From NCBI RefSeq assembly GCF_015832195.1, contig NC_052034.1:3683501-3747500 (forward strand): a stretch of 64,000 nucleotides of DNA, in the 5' to 3' direction. This stretch comes from Motacilla alba alba. Its lineage: Eukaryota > Chordata > Aves > Passeriformes > Motacillidae. The position numbers and the translations under genes were made by a program. A model generated the notes under the pieces. It saw only the letters and a list, made by a program, of their open reading frames with translations. It was not told where the DNA came from and made no database searches. Shown one piece after another: positions 31,111 through 51,000 of this stretch (position 1 is its first letter; each line of letters begins with the position of its first letter).

Positions 31111-31989
31111 CGGGTTAACCAACTGTCCGTGAGAGGGGGATCCAGGCAACAACCACACACCTCTTGCTGCACTCAAATTCTGCTCTCCAATGTCAGCCCA
31201 GGCACTGTACACAGGGGCCCTTATAACGCCCAACAAAGAAAATGCTGATGCCTGGGAAAGGCTCAGGACAGGCTTGGGACAAGGCTGGGGAGGGCTGAGC
31301 CCAGCCGTCCGTGCAGAGCCCAGCCGTGTCACGGGGCAAGGAGCCAGGCACACAGCAGAGGGGATGCTTCCTCCTCTGATGAGTGCTGGAGCTGCTGACC
31401 CTGAGGAAGATCCATTTAGAGGAGGAGGAAGAGGCCACATTCAACCACAGCTGATGCAACCTTGGACTTCAAAGTCTTGCCAAAAGACTCACTCTCACCA
31501 GCTGCAAAGGGTGGTGCAGGGCTGGACCCCTCCAAGTTGTGAAGCCAGGACCCTCAGGGGCTTGTGCTGTGCTTAAGGGAAGCCCCTTTAACATCACCCA
31601 CCAAGCCGAGAGCAGCCTTGCACCATGCTGGCTATGGAAACATCCAGGAGCATAACCCAGATATAAACAAAACACAGGTCTGAGTGTAATTCACAAGGAT
31701 TTGTGCTTGGTCGCTCTGATGCACTCGAGAGCCACTTCAGCCGCAGAGCTGCTCTCCAAGAACCACAGCCCGTGCCTGCTGCTGGGAGCTGGAGAGGGGC
31801 TTGGAGCAGCCCTTTGAAGGCAGCATTCCCGAGGTCCTTGTTCCTGGCTGCAGGGCTGGGCACAGGCTCCCACGGCCGACTGGAGAGCGGGACAAACACT
31901 CACACGTGCAGCCTGGCACAGCACGGTGACAACACTGAGAGCAGCCACGTACTTTGGCCATTTCACCTCCAGGCAGCTCAGGAAGGTGA

Positions 31990-32300
31990 AGTGGAAACTT
32001 CCTCCAGCACTGCAGACTAATGCAATAAATATAAATGAACTAAATATTAAGCATAATTTGACATCAGAGCACTTGCTCTCCAGGCAATATTAAACCAGCA
32101 CGATACGGCCTCGGGGGGATAACCACCACCCCAAACAATCGAGCAAGAACAAAATTAACTCAAGTCTGTGGAATTAGCAGCATTAAAAGTGACATTCCCT
32201 AGCTGCCAGGACTGTGTTTGAACCGGGTTTAATGCTGATGCAATAACAACTTCCAGGCCGCTGGAAGTAGGACAGTGTGACGGCTGACAGCGCTAGCTGG
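31990..32300. promoter_or_regulatory. Candidate regulatory block with MEF2- and C/EBP-ATF-like sites
   Basis: AT-rich sequence with CTAAATATTA (MEF2-like) near 32,040 and TGATGCAAT (C/EBP-ATF composite) at 32,236-32,244. It differs from the GC-rich surroundings. Inference only. Confidence 0.3.
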
Positions 32301-32989
32301 CTGTGCCTTCAGTGCCACCGCACAGCCAGGCACTTGCGAAATAACATTGTCCTCAATCCACCTAGAAAAACGCCCCGGGACATGTCACCACCCCGGCATG
32401 CTTCTGCTTTAGAGCCTCCAGGACTTCCCCGCAGGAGGTCACAGGGTGTCACCTGAGCAGAGGTGAGCCAGGTCACGCCGCCAGGAGGAAATGACTCCTG
32501 TGCAGGTCCCAGCCCCAGAGGTGACTCGTGGGCCACTGGCCCATCACCGAGAGCCAGCTGCAGGGGACTGGCCAGCCACCGCCCCTCCTCGCACACCCAA
32601 GGATGGGATGTCCCTGGGAGTGGGACAGGGAGGAGACAGGGCCTTGGGGTGACCTTAGTGGTTGGTCAGGGGCTGCACAGGGGCCGGCATCAGCTGTTCG
32701 ATGGGGATGGCAAAAGGACTTTGGGCGTTCTCCACTATGTTTCAGCATGGCGTGCTCCTGGCTGCGTGCTGGGCACACGCTGGGGCTCCCGCGCCGAGTC
32801 CCAGCCGGGTGGCAGGGATGGCACAGGGGCTCGGGATTGCCTTTACCCGTGGCACGGCACGGGGCCACGGGCACGGCCCGGCAGCGCAGCAGCACCGGGG
32901 ATGCCCTCGGCCGTGTCCATTCGCCCTTGACCGTGCGGCGGGGCCGCAGCACGGGCTGGGGACACCCTCGTCCCCAGGGGCGCGGGGTG

Positions 32990-33560
32990 GGGACGGCTCC
33001 CCCTCACCCACCTGCCGAGGAAGCGTCCTCCGCGTCCGAGCTGCCGGCGCTGCCGCCCTCCGGGGAGCTGCCGGCGGGGCGGGGGGCGGCGGGCGGCGGC
33101 GGCGGCGGGGCCCGGGCCAGCGCCGCCTCCAGGTATCCCACCTTGAAGCGCTCCTCGGCCAGCGCCCGCTGCAGGCGGCGCAGGTGGCGGCGGCAGCGCT
33201 CCAGCTCCCGCTCCATGGCCCGCACCGAGCCCAGCTCCATGCGGGGCTCCGGCTCCCCCGGGAACTGCGCCTGCCAGTGCCGGGCGAAGTCCGCCCGGGC
33301 CGCCTCGCCCGCCGCCATCCCCCGCCCCGAAGCCGGGCTTCCCCCCACCCCCGGCACCGCCGCCTTCCGCCCCCCGCCGCCGCCGCCGCCGCGGGGCCTG
33401 ACGTCGGTGCCCGCCCCCGGCCCGCCCCGCCTCGGCTCGGCACGGCACGGCACGGCCCCGCCGGGGCGGGGGCAGCGCTGCCACCGCCCCCCGGCTCGGC
33501 CCCGGCTGCGGCCCGCGGCGGGAGCGGGAGGGGACCGGCGGAGGGGATGGGATGGCATGG
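32990..33560 (-). promoter_or_regulatory. CpG-rich block of the coiled-coil exon
   Basis: Very high CG density, (CGG)n-like runs and GC-box-like GGGGCGGGG sequences surround and precede the ATG at 33,318, as in a TATA-less promoter. Confidence 0.6.
33012..33318 (-). CDS. BCR-type coiled-coil oligomerisation exon, probable distal first exon of ABR
   Basis: The exon gives 102 codons plus one base, starting MAAGEAARADFARHWQAQFP with ATG in good context (G at -3 and +4). Residues 12-69 match the BCR N-terminal oligomerisation domain: W-x-A-Q-F-P, then P-P/E-R-M-E-L-x-S-V, E-x-E-L-E-R-C, R-R-L, E-E/x-R-F and Y-L. A Pro/Ala-rich tail and an acidic Ser-rich end (SSDAEDASS) follow. The donor GGCAG|GTGGGT is in phase 1, exactly what ABR exon 2 needs, so it could replace the MEPLSHRG exon. 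It is on the ABR strand, 9 kb upstream of the standard start. It cannot be BCR itself, because it lacks the long BCR exon 1 remainder, including the kinase-like region and the GRB2-binding Tyr. It could alternatively start an unrelated short transcript. Confidence 0.75.
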
Positions 33561-33593
33561 CATGGCATGGCATGGCATGGGGACGGGATGGGG
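33545..33593. repeat. (GGCAT/GGGAT)n pentanucleotide repeat
   Basis: About five GGCAT units flanked by GGGAT variants, just upstream of the coiled-coil exon in the transcript sense. Confidence 0.9.
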
Positions 33594-33611
33594 ACACCAG
33601 CGGGGTGCGGG

Positions 33612-33650
33612 TGCTGCGCTCCTGCAGCTCCTGCTGCGCTCCTGCAGCTC
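33612..33650. repeat. 20-bp direct duplication
   Basis: GCTGCGCTCCTGCAGCTCCT is followed at once by a near-identical copy. Confidence 0.85.
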
Positions 33651-33984
33651 ACAGAGTCCCAGTGCCCTCTCCGGGTCTCCCCGAGGAGCTGCGGGCACGG
33701 GGATGCGGGTGAGGGAATGCCCGGTGCCGGCAGCTCAGGGCAATAAGGAGATGATAACTAGTGCCAGAATCCATCCCACGTGCTCCGGGAGATCCCCGAG
33801 CTAGGAACAACCGAGCCTTAAAGGCTCCTGTGCCTTCCACAGCTGCCACATGCCCTGGCCTTCACTGCAGAGCTCTGTGTGTCCCATGCTCATCCTCTGG
33901 CCAGTGAAACTCTGCCAGCCCTGCTGGTCTCAGGATGGATGAGCCATTCCTAGCACATGGAGCAGCATGCACAGGCTCCTCTGG

Positions 33985-34275
33985 GGGGCAAGGAAGGCCT
34001 ACAACTCCCTGAAAGGAGGGTGTAACCTGGTGGGGGTTTGTCTCTACTCCCAATGAACAAGGAACAGGACAAGAGGAAATGGCCTCAAGGCTTAAATTGG
34101 ATATTAGGAAAAGTGGATGGTCCAACTTTGGAACGGGCTGCTCAGAAAGTGATGGAAATGTTCAAAAAACAAGGATGTGGCATTTAGTGGTTTAGTGGTA
34201 ACAAGGCAGTGCTGGGTTAACGTTTGGATTTGATTAGAGGCTTTTCCACCGGGAATGACTTTGGGATTCTGTGAA
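33985..34275 (+). mobile_element. CR1 LINE 3' fragment, plus orientation
   Basis: The sequence reads through CR1 tail landmarks in order: CTACAACTCCCTGAAAGGAG, GACAAGAGGAAATGGCCTCA, TTGGATATTAGGAAAA, GGCATTTAGTGGTTTAGTGG and a terminal GATTCTGTG. It is 5'-truncated and diverged, as usual for old avian CR1 copies. It starts about 670 bases from the ATG of the coiled-coil exon. Confidence 0.9.
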
Positions 34276-35059
34276 GTCCCAGGTAAGCCTTTTGCCCAGT
34301 GCCTGCCACACGTGCTGTGTTTGAGCACGTGCCCATGGCTCACTCCTGCTCCACAGGATGTGGCTTCCTCACCTGTGCCAGGGCAGGGCTGTTCCCTGGA
34401 GCTGGAGCAGGGATCCCACCCACAGGCGCCTCCAGGCCTCTCGGTGTCTGCCCCTGCCTCCGCCCGTGCCCTGCAGGGTGGCTGCCTGGGCACGGATGAC
34501 TCACCAGCCCGTGTCCCATGTGCCACCTGGCCATGCCCCAGCAGGAACAAAGCGCCCTATTTATTTACCCGCGGGCCCAGGCAGTGTCGCAAGAGCCTCC
34601 TCCTTCCCCTGTCACCAGGAACCTCCCTGCACGCCTGTCCCGCCTCTCATCCTTCCCTTGCTTTGCTCTGGCACATCCATTCCTCCCGGTGCAGCCTTCC
34701 CGAGAAGGATGGATAGTGCTGGGACAGTGCCAGGACAGCCCCCCCAGGCCATCAGGGTTTGACCTCCAGTGAGGGCTGTGCTCCCAGATGGCTCCAGCAG
34801 CTCTCACCTGGGAGCATCGGCAGTTTGGGGGTGCTGGATGGATGTGGCAGCCAGTCCAGGGCTCTTTGCAGGAGCTGAGGCCTGGCTCAGCAGCACTGCT
34901 AGGGGTGCACACCCAAAACACACCTTTGGGCTGTGGGACCCATGGGAGCTGTGACAACGGGCAGGTGCCCAGCACTCAGCAGTGCTCCAGTCCAGAGTGA
35001 CACAGGCTGGGAGGTGGGGAGTCCCCGGGGGCTAAACCCCTTTTTGGAGGCTGGGGAGT

Positions 35060-36210
35060 GCCATGAATGGCCTGATATATGTGTGGCGACAGATAATTAC
35101 AGCTCTTTCATCATCTGTCAGGCAGACGGGCCCAGCAGAGCCTCACAACACGTTTGTGGCTCCCCATCTCAGCCCATAAATCTCTCCAGCACACGGTGAT
35201 AAATCAGCAGGGACCGGGGGAGCAGGGCTGGGTGGGCGTTCCTGCTGACCTCCCAGCCTGTAATGGGCACCTAGGTCGGAAGCGCCCAGGACGAGGTGGG
35301 GATGGCCCAGCGGGATGTGCTAATTACAGGTGGCAGGCGGCATCAGATGCCCCGTGATTTATGGTCTGGCCTTGCCCCCTTCCGAGAGCTGGGGCTGCAT
35401 CCCTGCAGCCAGGGCTGCCCAGAGACCCAGAAGCCCTGGCAGTGCTTCCCAAGGATCTCCCGGGGGCTGTGGGTAGGATGGGGACAGCTTTGGGACTGCT
35501 GCACCTGCCCAGGCACCACCCAGCTGGGAGTGGCTTTGTGCCCAGCTCAGGCACCTCTGTGTCTGCTCTGGACTGCTCCTCCTGACCTCCAGCACCAGCA
35601 GAAACATCCCCATGGCAGGGATCTGTCCTGCTCAGCTGGGTTTCAGACAGGCACGTCTCTAGGTGGGTCTGACATCTATGTCCTGCTGGCACTCAAGTGT
35701 TCCCAAGACTCCCTGGCACCCAAGCTGAGCTCGCTGGGCAAGCCAGTGGTTGGGGAGCCTCCATTCCTGGCAGAGAAAGACTGGGAGGTGAGAGGGATGC
35801 TGGGGAGAACAAGGGGGTCATAGTGAGCGCAGGTGATTGCTCAAAGATATTTGCAAGCTTCACCTGCCTTTGAAGTCCTGCTGCCTCATCCTCCCCTGTC
35901 CCCGAGGCCCTGGCTCCTGATTTATTGGGTTCCTGGAGCAGAGGCACCTAAATTAGCTCCAGCTTCAAAGAGCCGGGAGAGGAGAAGGGCAATAGACAAA
36001 TAACCCCCCACTAATTGTGACTATTGATCAAACTTGAGCTGGGATGATCGGATAGGAAGGGATGGATCAAGGAGGGAGGGGCACGTTCTCCCAGGGCTCT
36101 GCTTTTGCACCAGACACCCCAACAATTTGTCAGAACCACTCCTGGGCCATTTTTCAAAGCGCTACCCCTCGCACAGGAAGGCATTTAGCAGCTGCTCGCT
36201 AATGAGATGA
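35060..36210. promoter_or_regulatory. Candidate regulatory blocks 1-2 kb upstream of BHLHA9
   Basis: Two AT-rich stretches (about 35,060-35,370 and 35,830-36,200) contain repeated TAATTA-type homeodomain cores (GATAATTACAG, GCTAATTACAGG, CTAATTGTGA) and E-box-like CATCTG. Position suggests BHLHA9 control, but this is inferred. Confidence 0.35.
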
Positions 36211-37009
36211 TGTGCAAACACGCGTGGCTGTCCCCCACTGCTCAGAGGTTGGGGACCTGGCCCTGCCCATGGCCTCGGGACCCGCTGCACCTGGCCAGCC
36301 CCTCATCCCGCCAGCTCGGGGATGCAGGAAACAAGGAGCTGCTTTCAGCACCGTCTTCCCCAAGTTAAGTGCCGGGCAGACCCGGGAGCGCCAGCCCAGA
36401 CAGCTCTGCCCCCAGGCTGCTGGGAAGGGACAGGAAGGCTCTGGAGGCGGGTAGCACTTTAGCTCTTTTATCACCTGCCCTGATCCCCCCTGCCACATTC
36501 CTGCTTCCTGCTCCGCAGGGCAGAGGCGTGCCAAGCCCTGCACATTCCTGCAGGGGTCTGCTCCTGCTCAGGACCCACCTCCCCCTGTCCCCACGGATGC
36601 TCTCAGCTCACCAGGACCGTGTCTTCTGTACCCAAGCACAAGACTCGCTATTTTCCCCAGCAATGGCACCATTTCGTGCTTCAGTTCCCCTCAGCTGAGA
36701 AATAACAGAGGTGCTCAGGACCCGTGAGCAGGGGGAAGGAAGAGCCAGGCTGGTGATGCCCCTCAGGGCTCTGCCTCCCAGCACCACGGAGAACCCTGGC
36801 ATGACCTGTCCCAGGGTGAGCCACCAGCCTGCCCAGCAGAGGAGAGGGCAGAGCAGCACGGGGGAACTCCTGCAGCGCCCGAATTCTCAGCAGACACTGA
36901 AGCAACGCGTGCTTGGTGGAGGTGCTTTCCTCGGGGCCCTGTGAGCATCCCACCCCAGCGCTGGTGCCTGCTGCTCAGAGCAGGGGGCAGGCAGGGCTCT
37001 CCCCCTGTG

Positions 37010-37030
37010 CCTCACCTGCGGCAGGTGAGG
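37010..37030. promoter_or_regulatory. Perfect palindrome with paired E-boxes upstream of BHLHA9
   Basis: CCTCACCTGC, one G, then GCAGGTGAGG form a perfect 10+1+10 inverted repeat. Each arm holds a CACCTG/CAGGTG E-box. It ends 134 bases before the BHLHA9 ATG. E-boxes of this type bind E-protein/bHLH dimers and ZEB/SNAIL zinc-finger repressors. A role in BHLHA9 control is inferred from position. Confidence 0.5.
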
Positions 37031-37042
37031 AGGGTCGGGCAG

Positions 37043-37050
37043 CCACGTGA
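37043..37050. promoter_or_regulatory. CACGTG E-box (USF/TFE-type) in the BHLHA9 5' flank
   Basis: The sequence CCACGTGA contains the palindromic CACGTG core in a GCCACGTGAC context, which resembles USF and MiT/TFE sites. It lies about 115 bases before the ATG, in the likely core promoter or 5' UTR. Confidence 0.35.
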
Positions 37051-37164
37051 CGAGCCCTGCTGAAGGTTTTTAGAGGCGGCTGCCTGTCCCTGGAGGAGTG
37101 TCACCCACACCTCCCAGGAGGCAGGATCACAGCAGCGCCTCTCCCGCTCCCCCGAGCCGCTGCC

Positions 37165-37893
37165 ATGGGGAAAGGGCGACCAGAGCCCGACAGCTCCGAG
37201 GAGGAGCTGGACGCGAGGGAAGCACCCCAGACGTGCTACAGGCAGGGTTTGTGGGTGTCCCAAGGCAGGGAAGCAGACGCCAGCCCGGGGGACACGGAAG
37301 GGATGAAGGTGAGGAAGAGGAGCAGGCCGGTGCGCTCCAAGGCCAGGAGGATGGCTGCCAACGTCAGAGAGCGTAAGAGGATTCTGGACTACAACCAAGC
37401 CTTCAACGCCCTGCGGCTGGCCCTCAAGCACGACCTCGGTGGCAAAAGGCTTTCTAAAATCGCGACCCTCCGGAGAGCCATCAACAGGATCACGGCTCTG
37501 TCGCTGTCGCTGCACGGCGCCGGCTGCTGCCGGCCCTGCGCCCACTCCGAGTGCCGCGCCCGGGCCGGGGTCCCCGCGCAGGAGCCGGGGGTGAAGAGCA
37601 GCCGCCCGCAGCTGCCCTGGGAGCCCGTTTCTGCAGGGACACGGTGCCCTCCGTCCCCTCTGTGCGCGGCGTTTTCCCCCCAGAGGCAGCTCCATCACTA
37701 CGAGAGCCCGAAGGAGAATCGCCCCGTGCCCAGCCCCGCCTGCTGCCCCGGCGGGATCCCGCAGCCCGCGCTCCGCGGCGCCGGCCCGCAGCCATTCACG
37801 GGCAGCCCGCAAGAGCCCCTGCCCGGGGCCGTCCCCTGGCAGCCGGGCTACTGCCAGGGCTGGGGACAGCAGCAGCGCCTCCCCACGCACTGA
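37165..37893 (+). CDS. BHLHA9: BHLHA9, class A bHLH transcription factor (single exon)
   Basis: BHLHA9 acts in the apical ectodermal ridge in limb development. Its duplication or mutation in people causes split-hand/long-bone and syndactyly phenotypes. The intact 242-codon frame has a good start context (GCTGCCATGG) and a TGA stop at 37,891. Residues 61-115 form the bHLH: basic region RRMAANVRERKR with the Glu and Arg that contact the E-box, helix 1 ILDYNQAFNALRLALKHDL, loop GGKRLSK, and helix 2 IATLRRAINRITALSLSL. A downstream CCRPCAHSEC segment resembles the Cys/His segment following the human domain. The rest is Pro-rich. Length is close to the human protein (about 235). It lies between ABR and TRARG1 on the plus strand, as in human 17p13.3. 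The bHLH rules out shadow-frame origin. Confidence 0.96.
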   Translation: MGKGRPEPDSSEEELDAREAPQTCYRQGLWVSQGREADASPGDTEGMKVRKRSRPVRSKARRMAANVRERKRILDYNQAFNALRLALKHDLGGKRLSKIATLRRAINRITALSLSLHGAGCCRPCAHSECRARAGVPAQEPGVKSSRPQLPWEPVSAGTRCPPSPLCAAFSPQRQLHHYESPKENRPVPSPACCPGGIPQPALRGAGPQPFTGSPQEPLPGAVPWQPGYCQGWGQQQRLPTH

Positions 37894-46708
<8,815 letters not shown>

Positions 46709-48000
46709 AAGACGTTTCAGCATGCAAATACCTTGAAGAGGAGGAAGACAACTTTCCTTTTGGGGTTTTTACTTTCAGCCTTGCAACAAAACAAAAAATT
46801 GTCACAGTGTAGGTGGGCAGCCCTAGACAGTCTGCTCTGGAGCGCCGTCGGAAGGAACGCATGCTTCAATTCACCGCCTCCCGCGAGGGACGGGATAAAA
46901 ACCACCCCGAGGAGCAATGGGAGAGGCCACTGAGGAGAGGAGAGGAGAAGGGGGAAATCCACTACCTCATTCCCCTCCAGCAGAACTCACGGAGTGGGGA
47001 GACAACTAAAGTGCAAGAGGAGGAGAGAGTCTCCAGAAGGAAGCTGGTTTTGGAAGGAAAACACAAGGCGAGAACGGGATGTTTTTGAGGAGTCCTCCTG
47101 AGAATTTTGGCACAAGTCACTGGATTTCTGGGGGGTTGTTGGTTTTTAAAATCGTCAAATTCTCTGTCTCTACAAAAAAAACAAAACAAAACAACAAAAA
47201 CAAAGCTCAAACTGCCATCAGGAGCTGAGAGCTGTTCCACGGAGGAGGAGGGAGAGCAGAGCTGCAGCAGGACCACGGCTCTGCTCCGAACGACACGCAG
47301 CCGCCAAAGCTGGAGGATGTGGTGGGTGCTTTTGTATTTTTGATGAAAAAAAAAAAAAAAAAGAAAAAAAAGAGACAATGACCATTTGCATGCCTTTGGG
47401 AATGTTCTCCATGTCTGTTCCTACGAGCTCTTTTATCACTTAGGGCACATGTCAGAGCTGGCAGAGGAGGATGTTGCTGCATGAGAACCCCGGACTCCTC
47501 CTCACCCCCATCCCATGGTGGGCTTTTTAAAGGAAGGCAAAATCAGGCGTTCCCTGTGAACCCCCACATTTCTCTGTGCACCCAAAGGGAGGTTAGCACC
47601 CCTGGCACTGAGACAAGAGCCTGGTTAATGCCCAGCAGCAGCACCAAGGCATGGAGAGCCCTTCTACCCGCTCACACCCCGATGTCACGGCACGCCCGTC
47701 ACGCAGAGGCTTCAGCGTGCTCCAGCCCCCAGCACTGCCAGTGCTCGTCCCCCTGACCCTCTGGGGCTTCAGCTTAGGGCCTTCCAGGAGATTTTCAGGG
47801 GCACGGAGGAGTTTTAGACTCCTGCTCCTCTCCTTGCACCCCTCACACAGCTCTTCTCACACAGCTCTGAAAATCTCCGGCGTCCCCGGAGCTGCCTGGG
47901 GTCAGTCCTGTGAGTCGTTGTATTATTTTTTAATGTTTTATATTTAACAAGAAAACAGAGTCTGCTCCTCCCGCTCTGTCTCTAGGTACCACAGGCCCTG
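46709..48000 (+). other. TRARG1: Probable start of TRARG1 3' UTR, end not determined
   Basis: No canonical AATAAA was found on the plus strand close downstream. A possible ATTAAA lies at about 51,832 behind an A-rich run. The stretch includes an A-rich run (47,345-47,371) and a T-rich run near 47,925-47,945. The 3' boundary given is nominal. Confidence 0.3.
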
Positions 48001-51000
48001 CCATGTCTTCCACAGCACCCAGCTCCCTCGGCCCATCCCCGTGGGACCCAATCCCCACACGTTCCCTGGAGGCTCCATCCACCCCCAGCCCTTCTCCTCC
48101 CCGCTCTCCCCTCATTGCTGTGGGGACTCTCTGGGGTTGGCCCTCTACCCACCCCCCCACCCAGACTATGCAAAGCTCCATTGCCTGTTGTTTCAGCCAG
48201 GCTTTGTGACTTCTGGCCACGTCCATCGGCTCCCTGAGTCTCTTTGATCCAAACTTTGGGGACACACGACCAAGAGCTGCACTGCCCGACCTTTCTGTGG
48301 TCTCCAGCTGACAACCTGTGACCTGAGAGCATGGACTGACTGAGAAATGTTGTCCTGCAGGGCACTTCTGCTCCCTAACACCCATCTTCTGAGAAACACC
48401 CCAAATTTAGACTAAATTCAATGCTTCCCAGGGCTTGTCTACATGGAGAATCCACCAAAAGAAACCTCACAACATGGAAACTGCTTGGCACTGACTCCTT
48501 CCCCGGGCTCTGAGTGGGCACATGGGTTAGCACAGGGTAGGGGTGGGGTGTAAATCCACGCTGTAGTTACTCTGTAGTAACCTAATGTGCAAAGCCACGG
48601 GCATCTCTGTGAAAATTCTCCCGTCACCTTTTTGATTGCTTCTCTTTCAAGTGTTTTTTTTTCCTCTAGATGATGTTTGAATCCAGGGGGTGAGAAAGCC
48701 AAATCCCCCAGACACGCTGTCAACATTTTCCTCTCCCCTGAAAGGGATGCCAGGGGCTCACAGCAATAGCACATCACTTCAGCACTTTCTCAGGCTCCAT
48801 TCCCATCCACCCCTTTGCCAGCACTCCATCACAGACTGCTGGCATCTAAAATGGACCAAATCTGCAACTTTTCTTTTGCAATTTATCTTCTGTGGGTTCA
48901 GCGAACAGGGACTGCTGAGCATTGCTGGGTGGGAGCTCCCTCCTCCATCCTCTGCCCAGGACCTGCATCTTTTCATCCTGAGCCCTCCCTTGGATGTTCA
49001 AACTTTCATTTTATGGCTATTGAAATCCCATCAAATCCCCCAAATGTTTCCTTCTGTAAATCTTGGACTCAAAGGCTGCTTGCTGGGGAACATGTGGGGG
49101 TTTTTTTGGAGCTACAAAAGGGCAGTGCTGCCTGTCCCTGATTTCCTGCCCTTTGCCTTTGGAGCTGCTGGAATTCAGCTGATGGGAAGAGCCCAGGAAG
49201 CTCCTCCTTGGGCAGGAAGGGCTCTTTTTCAGGGAAAAGTGCTGGAGGCAGTTCTAGGACTTGAGAGCCCTGAGCGTTTCTTAAGTAAGGATTTAAATGC
49301 TCTTTTATCATTATACAAAGCCTTTCATCTAAAGTGCTTCTCTGCATCCAAAGGATTAAACCCTGCCACCCCCCACGGGGTGGGTTCACATTACTGCTCT
49401 AATTGCCGGGATGGCAAATGCTCAGGCGCTGAGCAGCTCCCAAACCAACCCCCTCTTCTTCCTCCTCCTTAACAGAACCATGGATAAGCACAGATTTCCT
49501 TGGAATCTGGGTTTTTTTCAGTGGGATCTGAACAAAACTGTGCCCCACTGTGGTTCCAAAGGGGATTCCTGCAGCCAGAGGGAGGAGGGGGCTTTGTCAG
49601 GCAGCTGCAGTGCTCCTTGCCAGGAGAAGTCCCAGGCCAGGGCAGCACGGAGCAGTGGAGGTACCAGGATTCCCCTGGATGCAGGAGAAAGCAGATTTCC
49701 CCAAAGACCCCAGGGTGATGGTTTGTTCGTGCCTCCTGTCTCACTGGACAGCTCAGGTGATGCTTCTCACCTCACTATTAACAAAAGAGAGCTAAGACAC
49801 TTGAATCCCTTTCATTCTAAAATCTTCCTGACTAGATACAATTGTACTGCACACTTGAACTCAGCTTTTTTTTTTTTTTTTTCCCCCCTTATCCTGCATT
49901 TAAATCCAGAGGAAAGCTCTACAGCTATCCCTGACAAAATATTAACTGTGCTTGTAACCTGCCTCTGCAGTGATGGAGGAACAATCTCTCCAGGGACAGC
50001 CACGAAGTCCCTTTCCCTGCTCCCCCACCAACTTCACACATTTTGCAGCCTGTTTTGCAAAGTTTTTTGCCACTTTGCTCTCCCCATCTCCCACGGTTTT
50101 ACCCCAGCCCAGCTCCCTCTCTGGCTCTTTTTGGGTGGAATTTGCTGGTATTTGTGGAGGAGGAGGCTGCAGAGCCCCCAGCCCTCGGCACACACTCCCT
50201 GAGCAGGGTTACAGTGAGGGTGATGATGGCAGATCTTCACCCTGAGGCCACCAGGCACAGTCACCCCTCGACTTCATCCCCCAGGGAATTCTTGACTCAG
50301 CTTTTAGCACGCAGGAGGGCAACCACAGAAGCTGTGCCATGAGCCCTTTCCTCTCCAGCCCCACCAAGCTGCCCTATTTCTTATCCCCCAGCTCTTTGCC
50401 ACCTGCTGCAGCCTCCTCTGAGCACAGCCAGCAGAATTCTCCATGTTTGCAACTAAAACAGGCACAAAACCCTCAGGCTCTGGCCAGCTTCTCGTCCCTG
50501 GTGAAGGAAAGGTGAGAGCAGGGTGACAATCCAGCCCTACCTGCCCAGGAAGCTGAGCTGGCAGGAGGAGAGCTCTGAAGGGCTGGAGAAGGTGGGAAAT
50601 GTCTCTAAATTTAAGCTGGAGTGGGAGTCACCATCGACAAGTGTCAGGTCCTGGAGAGATGGAAATCCACGGGAAGGATTCTCCCGGCAGAGCTGGGGCT
50701 GCTGGCGCCTCCCTGGCACTGCTGCCCTGGGCTTCTTTGCCAGGATTTGGGGCAGAGCTGGGCTCTGTGGGGTGCCACAGAAGGGCTGCTGGTTCCTCAA
50801 GGCTGGATTGAAGCTTTAAGCTGAACCAGCAACAAACGTGGCTTGGTTCTGTAGCAGCTCCAGCGGCCCAGGGTCGGGGAAGGTCTGGCCCTGGTCACAG
50901 CAGCACCCTGCAGACACCAAAGGGATCTGAGCCCCTCCAGGGAAAGAAAGCCACCAAAGGACTTCAAAGTTTGCTGTGTTACGGATGGGTTTGCTTTTTC

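Noticed and set aside
33012..33318. Possibility that this exon is part of the BCR gene itself
   Set aside because: It lacks the long remainder of BCR exon 1, and its neighbours are ABR, BHLHA9 and TRARG1, not the BCR neighbourhood.
32528..33804. 380-394-codon plus-strand frames over the coiled-coil exon
   Set aside because: Antisense shadows of a GC-rich exon with arginine- and proline-rich filler and no known motif.
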